Shown piece by piece: positions 44,978 through 58,900 of a DNA stretch of 64,000 bases; position 1 is the first letter of the stretch; each line of letters begins with the position of its first letter. This DNA is from Rhyacichthys aspro (lineage: Eukaryota; Chordata; Actinopteri; Gobiiformes; Rhyacichthyidae), in the NCBI GenBank assembly GCA_036850595.1, contig CM072165.1:11108109-11172108 (forward strand). The letters are read 5' to 3'. The notes beneath the pieces were generated by a model. It did not search any database. It saw only the letters and a list, made by a program, of their open reading frames with translations, and was not told the origin of the DNA. The position numbers and the translations under genes are program-made.

Positions 44978-45969
44978 GGGTGTCCCCACATTGACCGAGA
45001 CACTCCGAGGTCAAATATATCCAACCTGCCGATAACTCCAAGCCAGAAACGTGTGACAGTACGTAGTGTGTGATTGCAGAGATGCCAGTACGGGACGGTC
45101 TTGGCGACTGCTAGTGGATTAACGTGGCGGAGGTATTAGCATAGGCACTGCTGTTGACACACACGTACACACACGGATGCTAGCTGAGGGCTGGGTGCTT
45201 TCTTAGAGAGGATTATGTGGACAAAAATAGAGGAGCCTTTTCTACTGACCTACAATCAGACAGGAGCGATCGGGACCAATAATGATGGCTTGCACAAGTT
45301 ATTCAGAGACTACTACTACCTCCAGCAGTTTGAAGGTTTCTAAATGCAGCAGGAAGTTTGGGATTAATTAGCCAACTCCAAGCTAATGCTAAGTTTTGTA
45401 CTGATGCTACTTAAGAAATTCAGGAAGCTTTTATATTTTATTATTACTTTTATATTTCATTTTTGTTTTAGATGAAGCGACATGTGCAAGACTAAAAATC
45501 TACCTAAAGAGACTAAATTCCTTTTCATATTTGGCAGAAGATTAGAGCTGAGCCCAACCTGTTAATCAAAACCACTGTCTTGTACCAGAGGATTTGTAGG
45601 ATTTTTATCACAATGCTTACATCATGGGGTTAGGCTGGTCCCATCTGGGTTTACACTGACAAACTAGAGACAGTGATCTTTGGTTTTAGAGGAACTTATC
45701 CCTTAATAAATCTATGTCTTTCTTGATCTAAGACATTACAGTAAAAACTAGGTTAAATGGCACATAGCTATAAGTCCTGCATCTGATCAGACTTATCCTT
45801 AAGATGCAACATCTGTCTGGTGCTACACGGCTCAGGATCTGCAGCAGCACAGGTAACAGCAAGGACAGTGTATGTAGATGCATGATTTACAATGGTTATG
45901 TAATGATGTTGTTCAGAAAGATGAAATAATCTATGTACATTTGGTACATTTGATTGTTGTATGTAGGAA

Positions 45970-45984
45970 ACACACACACACACA
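45970..45984. repeat. short AC microsatellite
   Basis: Seven and a half AC units. Confidence 0.9.
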
Positions 45985-48699
45985 GTTGTGTTATTTGTTG
46001 TATGTTTTTTTTAAATTTCCTGTCGTTTTGTGGCCCATTTGCTTGTGTTGTTTATCGTTTTGTTTTTTCTTTAAGTCAGGGCTCTTTTATTTGCATTCTC
46101 ATACTTGTATTGTGAGGCATCAGGGCTATTGTAGTATACAGATCACACATTTTTCCAAAATTTAAACAACAACAGTAATTACAGTAATCCACAGCACAAA
46201 CCACTTCACACAATCCATAAACTGTATTACTATCATCCCCTGTACCGCACCTAACCCCAGTAAGTGAACAGGATCATCCTTATTATTGTAATAAGACATC
46301 TCTGACAGCAGGCGCCGCTACACTTGAAGCGGAGCTGCTAATCCTAGGTACTCTCTTCATTCTTTTAACACAACAGAGGACCATCACATCACTGCACACC
46401 TCAAATAAATCAACAGTGGCATACAGCAATCAGCCTATTGTGTATTGTTTGTCTGTTACCATCTAACATGTACCTCAGTCTTCTAAAAATAGCTCAATAT
46501 TGAACATTTACATAAAAGACTGATATGCTGTATGTATGACATTATATAAACATAATTGCAGTTGACCCCCACGGACTCAGACACAAACATATACCTTTCA
46601 TAACAGAGGCATTTACATAAGGACCTGTGCAAAGGTGACGCTCTAATGGTACACTTCTGCCCAGCCTCTGCAGGGTATTAAATAATGTATGGACGCACCA
46701 GGGGGAGGCAGGGAAGGAGGAAGGGGTAACAGGGGGTGGATGAGTGATTATTCACCATGAGAGCCATGGGGGTGGGGTTTTACAGCCGAGAAATATGGAC
46801 TCATTACAACTCACAAGAACACATTTCCATAAACTACAATCCAGTCTTTTCCAGGTTTTCCAGGATGCAGAAGGGTGTCATGTCAAGCTAAATAACCTCC
46901 ATTTGATGTGACACGAAGTCAAAGGTCACCTGATAGAGATTCAGGCAGTGGAATGACCCAAAGACGATCAACCAATGAGAATGCACTGAGGTGTAATTCC
47001 TGTAGCTATCACCTGCCACCTTCTGTGAATTACTGCAGCAGTGCAACAAGAAACCTTGATTAAACTTAGCTACACCACTACCTGCTCCAAATGTTATTAA
47101 GATAGACGCTGATTTATAGTCGATAATATGACAGACTCATCTCTAGAACAGCAAACATTGACTTATAATGAAATGTAAATGTGAGATCCTCTGTTATATA
47201 CACTTCATATCTCAGTGTGTTTACACAAGGTTACATTATGTACACCCATATAGGTGATGAAAATGTGCAGATGTATATAATCTAATGTAATAAAGTAGCT
47301 TGTGTGTTCAGTCAGTTGAAGAAGTATTCAATTTACAGCCAGATGGCCAGACATGACAACACACAAAATAATGGCCAATGGGATTAGTTTCTATAAGGAA
47401 ATGATGTTTGGCTCCAAAGGCCCCTGCTTCAGCTAGCAAGTCCATCAAGGTTACTACAACATTTGGATGCCTATTGTCTATTACATGGCTATGGTTTAGT
47501 TTGGCGTAAACTATTAGATGATGCTAAACAGTAACGTTTTATGTAGAAGAGTAATAACACGCAAAGAGTAACATCCAATCACTTTTTTTGTCGGCATCAG
47601 CTAATTTTTGTATTATCGCTTACAGAGAAATGCTTAAAAACTTCGAATTTTCTTCAGGTGCAGTACCACAAGAGATCACTGGGGCAGTAAAGCTAATGGC
47701 CATTCACTTAATTGAAAATATATTTAAATGTAAGAAAAACATCACAATAAGCTTTTGAATGGAGTCTAGCTAAAAAAGTAAGTTAATAATACCAATACTG
47801 GAGAGCACAATATTTGGCAAATGTATTATTAGCACAAGATCAACATTTACAATATCCATATCACAGTATTTGACCAGTCTTCTGACCAGTAGAATTAATC
47901 AAGATCTTGAATGGTAAATACATCTAAATATTACAGTCCATTGTAAGTCTGTAATGTAATAAACACTAACAGGGCAGCTGTGAAGAGGCTAGATTGCAAT
48001 ATAAATCAAGTGGCTAATGTGGAAAACAAGACGTGCCTTCAATTGACCGTCCCAGTCAGACCAATTACACCGTCTGTAACCCCTGGCTCTGGACCTGCAC
48101 TCTCCACCAGAACTCTCCCCTGTGACCTTTGATTAAATCCTAATCTAATTCCTTTATTTGAACACTGACACTGACCAAAACATCAACAAAGATCTCCATG
48201 ATACAGAGCACAGCGCAGCCTTGTTCTGATTTTTTCCCTAGTTACTTCCGAGAAGCAAGGAGTGGAAGCAGGCGAGGTCTTGCGTAACAAGGAGATCTTT
48301 CTGTGCCCGTGAATAGACTGGCCTTTCTGCCTTGCTCTCTGGATGCTTAGTGAGCTGTCAAGTCTGCAGCACCGCTTTCACATCTATGACGGCCTTGTCA
48401 GTGGAAATGGCCTTTAATTCTTCATAGACCAAGCATTTCCACCAAGCGTAACCCTAAGACCCTTTCTGAAGCACCCTGTCTGGAATGTGGACTAAACGCC
48501 AAGCAATGCGGCTGAAAACATGGAAACACTAGCACTGTGAACAATTTTCGGTGGCTTTGCTGACTTGCTCAACGAACAGAGATTTGGTTTCTTCATCAAG
48601 ACTCGTAAAAATGGTCATCTTAGGAGTCTATTAAGCCACAACTGAGGGAAATTTCTCAATTAAGACGTGACATTTTCTGTTCTTTTCTTCTCATAGGCG

Positions 48700-48740
48700 T
48701 CATGGCATTCCCCAGGGCTCTAATCGTTGTCCTTCAAACT
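48700..48740 (+). mobile_element. possible LINE RT motif relic
   Basis: The plus strand reads GIPQGSNRCP at 48704-48733, in the pattern of the RT motif seen in the 31-32 kb array. It is a single short match and may be chance. Confidence 0.25.
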
Positions 48741-49767
48741 TTACTAAGTGGAAAAGCATGTTCCACCACAAAGCCTCTATGGATACACCAGCTATTATCA
48801 CTATTCACTATTCACACTATCTGCACTACACACACACAGCCCAAACTTAAATCGAGGCCCTGAGGTTAGAGGTCAATGGGTACTTTTCATGTGGCATTGT
48901 GATGACTAACACGACAATGGGATAAGCACTTGTTTTTCTGAAGGTTGAGTTTTGGGCAAATTAGTTGCATAGGAAATGTACATTTGCACAAGTTTGTGGA
49001 AATTACACATTCTATACTTCAGAACAATCATATTTTTTGTTTGTTTTAAGTTTGTGATTATATATAATATTATTGCAGCATTGAAAGTACATCTGATAGC
49101 GTCAGCTTTATCCCATGTAGTTTGTATGAGTTTACTTCTTATTCGCCACACTCTTTCTTTGCCCTAATCTGCTTAATCCCTCGTTCTCACTCTCACACCC
49201 CCAACCGCCCCAATCTCACTGCTGTTTTTTAATTTCCCACACCCCCCTCTCCCCACCGCCCATCTGTGTGTCTAGAGGCATGAAGCCACGAAGCCTTAAT
49301 GGAAGTGCAGCCGAGCCCACATTGGTCGAACTAATCCAGTTAGCTCAGCTCTGTAGAGGGAACCATTCACTGCATCTCACCACCAACATCACCTTTTGTT
49401 TCCTCTAATCCCATTCGCGCAGCGCCGCCACACGCCGCACACACAGCCGTCTGCACGTATTCACAACAGTGTTACACTTTGCCTTCGCATCAGATGAATC
49501 TGCACAAAGACAGGACGTCCTGCTCAGTCTTCATACAGTCAACTGAATCCACTAAACTTGCCACTCATGAATGCTTCAGAGATACCCAACACTTTTCAAA
49601 ATCCAGCTCTGTCTTTTAGTAGAGACAATGAAAAAAGTGATGTGGGTCATGGTTAGGCAAGAACCATACCAGACTAGGTTTAGTGTAGCACGACATCATG
49701 TAAAATACAAATCCTTGTGAAGGGAAGAGATTCTAGACCCGTTTCCTTTTTACAATGTGAATGGGTA

Positions 49768-49800
49768 TTAGGGCTGCACAATGTTAGAAAAACACAGTAA
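49768..49800. mobile_element. hAT-like MITE end fragment
   Basis: AGGGCTGCACAATGTTAGAA matches the terminus of the family at 16.9 and 60.7 kb. No matching right end was found nearby, so this is a solo or degraded end. Confidence 0.35.
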
Positions 49801-50059
49801 CTAATTAGAATATTTTGATAAAAAGTAGATGTGGGGCAATATATTATATGTCAGATCCCTTTTCTCCTGTGATACATTATTTTGATTATTTTGATTATAT
49901 TGTGCTGTTGTGTTTGTTCAAAGGCCATTTTCCACTAAAAGAGTGCTGTTGTGGATATAGACATATGGTAGTTAAGTCATTTTTTGTGAGTCTAGGGCTA
50001 TCTTGCACTACATTTTCACAGATACCATAAAGGCTCTTTGACATGATAAAAAGTATGAC

Positions 50060-50200
50060 AAATTTAAAATATCCAAAGCTCGGGATTAACTTCCATTTGT
50101 CAAAGCAATATAGCAATATTGAAGACTAAGCACAAAATTAAGGACCAAAAAGGTCTTAACAAGGACTAAATGTGGCAATAAACCAGGTCCATGACAATAA
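50060..50200 (+). repeat. dispersed repeat, partner at 1.8 kb
   Basis: Same order of blocks as 1820-2010, including AGGTCTTAACAAGGACTAAA. Diverged and non-coding. Confidence 0.45.
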
Positions 50201-51779
50201 TTTTCACAGGCAGCCAGTAAATGACCATTTCAGAAAAGACTATAAGACTATGGAGGGCAAAAATTATTGGCTCCTTGTGGACTCAGATCAGCAGCTCAAT
50301 GGACAGGACAGAAATGACTTGACGTTCCCAAGGATTTAAGGAGGAGGAGGTGTATTAAAAGTTACACTAAAAAACATGCCCCAAGACTACATTTGTTATG
50401 CATTTGCAATTATGGAGTTTCATATTCAAATTTGGCGTAAAAATAGAAAAGCTACGTTACTGTTATCTCACCTTCTCTCCTAAATACATACTGCATTCCC
50501 AACATCCCCCATGTCTTTTGTGTTAGTTGTTTGGTTTCTATCTCTAATATGTGGACAGGGTCTGGTGTAAAGGTAGGACTCTCACGTGAATTCCTTAGAA
50601 GTGGAAAAGAAAGCGTATGTACTTGAGCTGTCAGAGTGGGGATCTGAAGTCTCTGCCTCGGGCCAAAGATGAGGCTTTTGAACAAAAAACTCACCTGCTA
50701 GATCTTTAAATGTTCAGCAGAAACAACAGCAGACAACTGGGAATCTATCAAACCAACCTTGTATCAAACGGGGACTACACTCCAATGGTTCCTTGAGGCT
50801 GATCCAGGCAGTCCTGCGGTCCAATTAAAAGCTAACTCTCACCACAGAAAATCCCCAGCGAAGCCCAGGGTGATGCTCGAAAGGTCAGTCTTCAATCAGG
50901 AAGTCAGAGGGAGGCCTGCCGCTGCGGAGGTCACAGTCTCAAAATGAAAGACTTCTGATGCCGAGTGGGGGGTCTCTATTGCTCCGGTTTACAATGTGGC
51001 TGAGGTCAAACACAGACATCCTCAAACAGAGGCAGGGGCTGCTGGTCGACGAATATAGCACTGATGCAAACAGATTCCAGTTCACAGCAAAGGCATTTCT
51101 GGATGCATTTTCTTTGTCAATTAGTTAAGACTGTCAGAAATTATGAACGAAAAAGGCATCTCCATTCATGAGTGTGGGCTTTGCTTGACAGATGATATTT
51201 GGAGCTCAAGTGTGAGAATGGAAATAAACCTTCTCAACACTGTCAATGAATGTGCAAAAATGGTTTCTGGCAGGTTACATATTTGCCTGTTAGCATAAAT
51301 TAGCTTTGTTAGTTAATGTAGTCTGTTAGCAATATAGTGTTCACATAACAAGCAATTGAAATTACCATATAATGAAACATAAGACGACATTAAGAGGATG
51401 ATATAAGAGTCAGTCTAGGTTAATTCTGTTATTTCCGGTTCCAATGCAGAGAAATTGCAATAGAGGCAAAGAGAACAAAAGTCATCCAGAAACAAAACAA
51501 AAGAAAATCCAAAACAAGTCGGCAACGTGTCTTCAAGCAATAAAAAAGTCATTACTGCTCACTTTCCTACAAACCACATTCAAACTTCCGAAACGCTTTT
51601 CATCTCTCAAGTGTAATGAGGGGACAGATGGCAAGTGAAAAGACTACCATATGCAACAACCGAGGCGTTCGGGGTAATTTTGTCTGATTGGCTGCGGAGG
51701 TGACAGCTTCGGTTAATGTCAAAGTTTCTAGACCCAAAGAGTCAGGCGAGGATTCAGAGGTAAAAGTAAATGTCATGTA

Positions 51780-51890
51780 AGAATGTATATATTGCAATAT
51801 AACCGGTTCTTTGCAATATATATATTGCAATTGATGATATTGCGATAACAATAAAATTGTGATACATTCTTCTGCCAAATTTCTGCAGTA
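51780..51890. repeat. fragment related to the 60.7 kb MITE
   Basis: It shares GGTTCTTTGCAATA and ATATTGCGATAACAATAAAA with the interior of the 60.7 kb element. It also holds a near-palindromic TATATATTGCAATATA stretch. Confidence 0.45.
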
Positions 51891-53604
51891 TAGTAAAAAA
51901 AAAATTGCTACATGTGCAATATACATATGACAATAAGTGTTAAAGTACTTCATGCTAAGACTTTAAACATGTTGTGTCAATAAATAATAAAATGTGTTGC
52001 AAACCCAATCTGAGAACTTCAATTAACTTGATTAATCCATAGGAAAATTTGTCTAGTACTATTCAATACTATTTTAGTTTCAAAAGTTAAATTTATAGTT
52101 AAAGTTATATACTTTGACATCATTCAATAATATACAACATCAGTAATATAGCTTGTTGCATGCGCATATAATATTTTAATATATAACTAAATATACAAAG
52201 CCTGCCATTGTCCTTTATGCCTGTAATTTGCAGTCATTTTCATAGAAGGTTGTGGAGTGTGTGGCTAAACAATATATTGCATTCACATATACTTTATAAA
52301 TGTTACTATAATCTGAGTAATTTGCTAATGCTTTTGTAACCGCAATTCCTTGAAAGGTGACAGGCTAATTTATTTTTTTACTTGCATACATTACTTTCAG
52401 AACTGAGAACTCATTGACCTCTGACTTATAGCCTAATGCTAATGCTAATAACAACATGTTTCAGTATACATTTAGACATCACAGAATTGCTGTATCTGTT
52501 AAATCCCGACAAAACCCTGTGGTCAGCTCAACAACAGCACCTTCCAAATCCTCTTGGGGAATATAATCTTTGAAAGGAATGCTGGAGCGCTTCCAGTAAT
52601 TCTCTCTATTGTGCAGTAAACAACCAGTGATAAATAGCAATAGTAGGGTGATAAAAATACAGACAGGGGGATTTACGGAATTTGTTTTTCAGCTTTATTC
52701 AGCTCATCTTGTGTTGTGCGGATTTTATACTTCACCTTCTGCATATAAAGTGCCTATTAGCCTGTGGGCAGGACTGAGGGATTAATAAAGGCCAAACACA
52801 CCTGTCATCATTTTGAAGGGCAAAGGTCACACTGCGTGTTCTTCAATCAAGTTGGATCAAGGCCATCGCAGCTCCACACTCTTTGAAACCTGTTTGTAGA
52901 TCTAGGAATAAGTGCAATGCAAAGACAACATTCTCCTTCAGCGTGACAGATTGCCCTGCGTTCATTTTCAGCTTCTTTTCAATAAATTGTGAGGTGAGTT
53001 TGACAGATGGCTGAAATAAAAGTCAAACCCACATCAATCACAGGTCACAAGTCGATGGCTCCCTGGTTCCATCTCATAAGCGAGGATGAATGGCCAGCTA
53101 AATCATCTCCCTGCGGCGTTATAATACACATTCAGCATAAACTTGCCGTATTAACATCATGTAGGTTCAGGAAATCGAAAAGCGAGCAAGAGTCCCCCGA
53201 GATCTGAGCAAATGGAAGTCACAGCCCAACTCACTATTTTATCCACAAGATTAAATAGAGATTTTATTACGTTCACAGGGGTTCAGGCATTTGTCAGTAT
53301 ACAATGAAGGCCGATTTTTTACACTTGATTGAAGGGCACTGAATGGGTCAAAGAAGAGAAAGCTACTAAGATTATTTTTAGTTAGGCACTCTATGTATGA
53401 TCAGAAACAGATGAGATGGCAGTGCTGACTGGCATTAACAAGCGTCAATGTTATCATGGCTATGCTAGTTATTTCTTGATGCTAATGTCTGAACTGTGAT
53501 TACATTAAGTTGGTGAAGCAACATACAACAACCACAGAAAATGAAAACTATCAATTCACCTACAGTTATGCTTTTTGGCTTAGTTCACAACATTTGAAAA
53601 TAAT

Positions 53605-53985
53605 CAGCACTGATCTGGACCATGGCTCACTGTAGACACCAGGGTTTAGTGGTAAGCCTTCAGCGACAAACCAGACATTTTAAAAAGGCTAATGCTAATG
53701 TTTGGACAATATGAGATGTCTTCACAGTGATATGGGTAAGTCGCCGGTAAGTTGGCCAGCACTGAGAATATAACTGTGGAGAACAAAAAAATACGGATGC
53801 ACCTTTGTACAATTGTGTTTTTTTTTAAACTATTTCTACACCTATACTACATTTGATTATTAACAGCACACCAGTCTGGACCATGGCTCACTATAGACAC
53901 GAGAAATAAGACGTTAGCATTAAAAACCAGAGTATAAAAAGGCTAGCTATATCCTGATGCTCATTTCAGGACAATAATTAAGTGA
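53605..53985 (+). repeat. local direct duplication
   Basis: Two segments of about 110 bases (53611-53715 and 53869-53985) share TCTGGACCATGGCTCACT, TAGACAC, AAAACCAGA-like and AAAAAGGCTA blocks in order. The offset is 258 bases. Confidence 0.6.
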
Positions 53986-55972
53986 ATCAGGACCGTTTAT
54001 ATCAACTTAATCTTAAATGTACAAATTGAACCGGCTGTAACACACATTTAGCTACAAAAATAGACTTGCACAAAAACATAGATTGCATTGATATGGTAAT
54101 GTAGCTATGTTGTTAAACCATTTCTGAACACGCAGCTACTTAACCTGCTGACCCCAATCTGTCTAAGAAACTATTATCTGAAATGGTGTCAAGTTCCGAC
54201 TTCACTTTGGAAACCTGTCATTCACATGGCTTTTGTATTTTTACCTTCGCAGGAGTCCATAATTACTTTCAATTTAAAAACAACAAAAACAAAGGTGTAC
54301 AATTACAATGCCCTTATATATGTTTGGATGAACAATGATAACAGGTTAGGATTGTCTCCCCGAGCGTAAAGTTTCAATCAGGACAATGGTGAAGAACAAA
54401 GCAGTGTTTTGACAGTTCACAGCTGAATAGGGAAGGTATTTAACAACAAAACCGTGGCAAAAAGTGGAAATATAACTAGCGTTGCTGTGTTCATCCCTCA
54501 TTCATACATTCAGCTTCTGTGTGTAAAGTGGAAATAGGCCACAGGTGCCATGGCAACAAGTGAAAAGGAGTGGGAACAGAAAAATGCTAAAGAAGGCAAA
54601 CCTCAGCAGAGAGAAAGAAATGAATATGTATTTATAGTGGAATGAATATGAAGAGATTCAGGCTAGAGAGTAAGAATAGTGGGTCATAAAGATGGTGGTG
54701 GTAGATGTTTATTCTGCCATTTACTGTTTGCATCAACCTTGACTTATTAAATCCACAGTTTTATTTGGTTCTAATGCTAACCCTAACGTGACTATATTCA
54801 ACCTTTAACCATGATCCAAAAGGGCCATTTAAAGGACACAAACATGAAATGCATATATTTGCCCTTTTAATTAATAAATAGGGCATTGGACATCACACAT
54901 AACTAAACATATTGGTTGTCCCTTTTAATTTTTCCTCCAAATCCACAAAACTACATTTCTAGCCCAAAGTTTAAACACCTTGTCTCATCCAATCCACAGA
55001 AGCTTCATTGATCTGCGTTCCATTCTAGTCCCCAGGCATTACTAATGGATAAGTCCTCTCATCAATGAATAATCCACTGCCCCCCAGAAGTGTGATGGGA
55101 GTCGCCTGCCGAGCTTCACTCATGACCGCTTACACTTGAGCCCGGAGCTGGCTGTAAACCTGTCAAAGCTCATCAATACAAAGCTGAAGCAGACCTGTCG
55201 CTAAATGAATGACCATGATGAAGTCAAGTGGTCGCTTTGTGGAGATCTTTGATAAAGATTTCTGTATACATTGTGGTATTTAACCGAACTACTATAGCTA
55301 CTATAGCATTCATTCTGCCATAATGTTGTGTGAGTTTTAACATATAGCAAACTGATAAACCTTGACATGTGAAAAACAAAAGATTATTGACTCATAGCCT
55401 TGAAAATCACAAATCCAATCTTTAAGTTAGCCAGGCGAACTACACTCCACAATAACAATACAATACCAAAAAGGCTTAGATACAATAGCTAGCTCCTTAG
55501 CTTGAAATCTTTTAATTTCTACAGTATACAAACTGTTAGCATAAATGTAGTCACCTAGCTTACTTGCTGCATTAGCTTGCTTTAGAAATGAAAGTGTGTA
55601 CATTTATAGGTAGTGTTCACTTCAGACCTTTTTATGCTAACTTTGTTGCGGGATATGTCTGTAATTCTTACATCTGTCACTTAAAAAGTTCAGAAAATGG
55701 ACAAAAACAAAAATTTTGTGTTTTTAATACCAAACATTTGTGGAATTAGTGTTTTGTTTAGTTTTTTTTAAATATATATATAGCAGCTTTTCTGGACCTG
55801 TTATTAGTTTTAAACACATGGATACAACATAAAGGGGGACACCGGCTTTCTTTTTGGCTGTGAATAAGGTGCAGAGGATGTGGGTGGGAAAATTCTTAGT
55901 TGCCAAAGATGGTTATTGGACTGTTAATCCTGGTGCAAAAGACCGGGGACTTTTTTCACTATTTACTGCATT

Positions 55973-55989
55973 AAAAAAAAAAAAAAAAA
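55973..55989. repeat. A17 homopolymer
   Basis: Seventeen consecutive A, without a recognisable retroelement body upstream. Confidence 0.9.
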
Positions 55990-58900
55990 TCAAAACCATA
56001 CATTTGATATTATATTATATTTAGACTACTAAATGCTTGGCTTGGTTTAGTCAAGTCCTGTGGTGATGCTATAGTTTTTCAGTATCATTTGCTAACAGTA
56101 GGCACTTAATGGGGTGGCTCACTTTGATTGATTATCATGTGTTATGGCAGCGGGGGTCCATGCAGAATTGTTTTCTTACGTCTGTGTGGCATACTGAGAT
56201 GAAACGCTCATTAGGTCAATTTCCCTGGTTTGCTCGATCTCTTCCTGGATTATGGGCTATTTCCCTTATGTTTTTCTGTGTCCAGAACTGCATAAATCTT
56301 TTTTGTATCATGCAGTATCACCCAGTCATAACCAAATTATCACTTCGCAGCTCACAAACAAATACTGCTGATTTTAGAATATGTTGCCTTAGCAGGAGAT
56401 GTTGCCTCACATGTTTTAGCAAAAGGTTCTCCTTTTTGGCGACAAAGCCTTCAGTCGCCATGACAACAACTCGGTGCCATCCTCGTGGACCATCTGTGTT
56501 TCTGTCTGCTGTCCAAAAAGAGAAGCAAACAGTGGAAGGGGTCAGACGCATTCACAATCTTCAAAGACGGCTCTTTTTTGTTTTTTTTTGTTTTTTTTAA
56601 CGCTGACACTACAAGTCTCATGCACTATTTGAAAACTCAAATGGATGGCTCTATATTTAATATTCCAGTGAGAAATGCATATATATATAAGGCAACACTG
56701 TGTGGTCTTCAAATAGTCCCGGTGCGGCCTCCCCTATAGCCGCACTAGCCACCAGCACTTCCATTTTATCTTTAGACTTATTTCCAGACAAATCCAAGCA
56801 GACAGCAGAGGAGTTAGCCAGTAATTCCACCCCTCGGGTCGATGGCAAGCCCAGAATTAGAATCGACTCCTGTCTCTAACTTGAAGAACTACTTTTTATG
56901 TGATGACCATCTTTGTGCGTTCGAATAAAAACTGCCTGAGTTGGTTGGGAGTCACTGAATGAGATGCTAAATGGTTTGCACGTCGACCCGTCCTGGTGGG
57001 TGGATGGTGAAGACAGCAGCGGAAATGGGTCTTATTAGCCATCTGATCAGATATGAGTCATGAGTGCATTTATAGAAACGCATCTGAGAGCGTGTCCAAC
57101 GGATTCCAGCAGAAAACTTGAGGGATGTTCTCCGAGATTTGCTTGTGGCTGTGCAGATCTAGCACCTAGACCTATATCCTCAAATCCTTTTTCTTTATCT
57201 AAATAACACCAAGGCATTATTAATATCAAACCTTGGTCATGTACACAGTGGTAAAGATTGTCTGGTTCTATCCATCTTTTGCCGTTACCGTTAGTGGTTT
57301 TTGTTCCTGCCATCGTTAAAAAAAACATGGTGGACCGTTATTTGTGTCCAGTGTTGTTGATGTTGCTATTTCATCATCCTAGCCCATTGCTAACCTATTT
57401 GTCTTCATTGATTTATATGTCCACAACCAGACTGAGCATGTTCAGAAAACACTGTGAAGTTTTTCACTTGAACTGTTATTATTGCATCACTTTTTTCAGG
57501 CCTTCTTTAATCATAGCAATTTCTGTCATCAGATATTCACACAGCATACATTGTCTTTTTATTGACATAATTCTTCAACTTTTTTCACTCCTTTTGATGA
57601 ATTGTCTTTTCATCTGCTACCATTTCTGTCTGCTTTTTTGATTGAACTATGAGTAATTAACAAAGTGACGGTAATTATTTTATAATTAAATGTAACATAA
57701 GCCATGATCCATAGCATTCAATTTGCCACATTCAACAAATAGGTTAACTAAGGAACTCAAAATTGTTTGTTAACGGTTGGGACATGTATCAGTGTGTGAT
57801 GACTTCGGACCCACATTTGTTTGACTCAGTGGATTCGATAAGGTCCAATAGGTATCTAATATTCTTCAATGAATTCTGGAAGAACCATTCAATGCTCAAT
57901 GGCAGCCAAAAGAAAAAAAATTGCCATAAAAGAAGTCTGAGTGGGCAACAATTAAGGGAGTTCTCCGTAAGGGTTATGCTGTATGATGTCTTGACAAATT
58001 CCAAAACCAAAGTTACACCATTGCACTGCGGCTTGGTTCTAAAGCCCTTACAGCAATGAGCAGCAGATCTGGATGATTTGCAGTCACTTGGCTGAACACA
58101 ACGTCGTTTCCCCAAACAAACACAAAACAGCTGAGTCAAACGAACGTCCTAAATCCCTGAACTCACCATCCACTGAAACTAAATCCTTATTCAAGCCTCA
58201 GTTCTGAACACCACAGAGAGGACACAAACCTGAAACCGTCCTGCACTCATCAGAAAATGACACCTGCCCCTTTATCCCTTTATCATTGTCATCATCATTA
58301 TCATCATTCTTCATCCCTCTGAGGACCTAGAGGTACAGCCTGGTTTAAAGGCTCTCGTGGATCAGTGAGGGGGAAGTTTTAATTGAGGCAGCGCAAGATT
58401 AAAGTGCTTAGAGATTTAAGGACCCAAAAACACACTGTACTCAGAGCTCATACATTTGCAATTTTTTTTTCCCAGGCTGACATTTATAGTCTTGAAAATA
58501 TTTTCAGACTATCTTAGTTAAGAGTTTTATGCAACATTGTTAAGTTGCTGCACATTATATAGCAAATGTATAGTTATTGGAAAAAGAGCAATATTTGTAT
58601 CTTAAAAGAACTGCTTGAATCACATTTATATTCAGACATTAAGGTGCATTGTAGGTTTGCAGCTATAGTAGGTTGCGTGTCGTACTTATCAATCATACTC
58701 TTGCAACCAAATGAAACCGTTTGAGACCTGTGGAAATTATTCCATGATTTCTTTAAATATTTGAACACAATTCAGCTTTTGTTATTCCAAAGAGGACATT
58801 CACATCATAGCAGATTGAATGCTTTCCTAATGCATTAAGCCTGTAAAGATTCTCATTCATCCAGTTTATTATATAAAAAATCTAAGAGGAAGACTTCAGG

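Noticed and set aside
56109..56600. Plus-strand open frame of 163 codons
   Set aside because: It is rich in Cys, Phe and Leu as expected of AT-rich sequence, ends in a T-run, has no domain or family resemblance, and shows no splice-site or promoter context.
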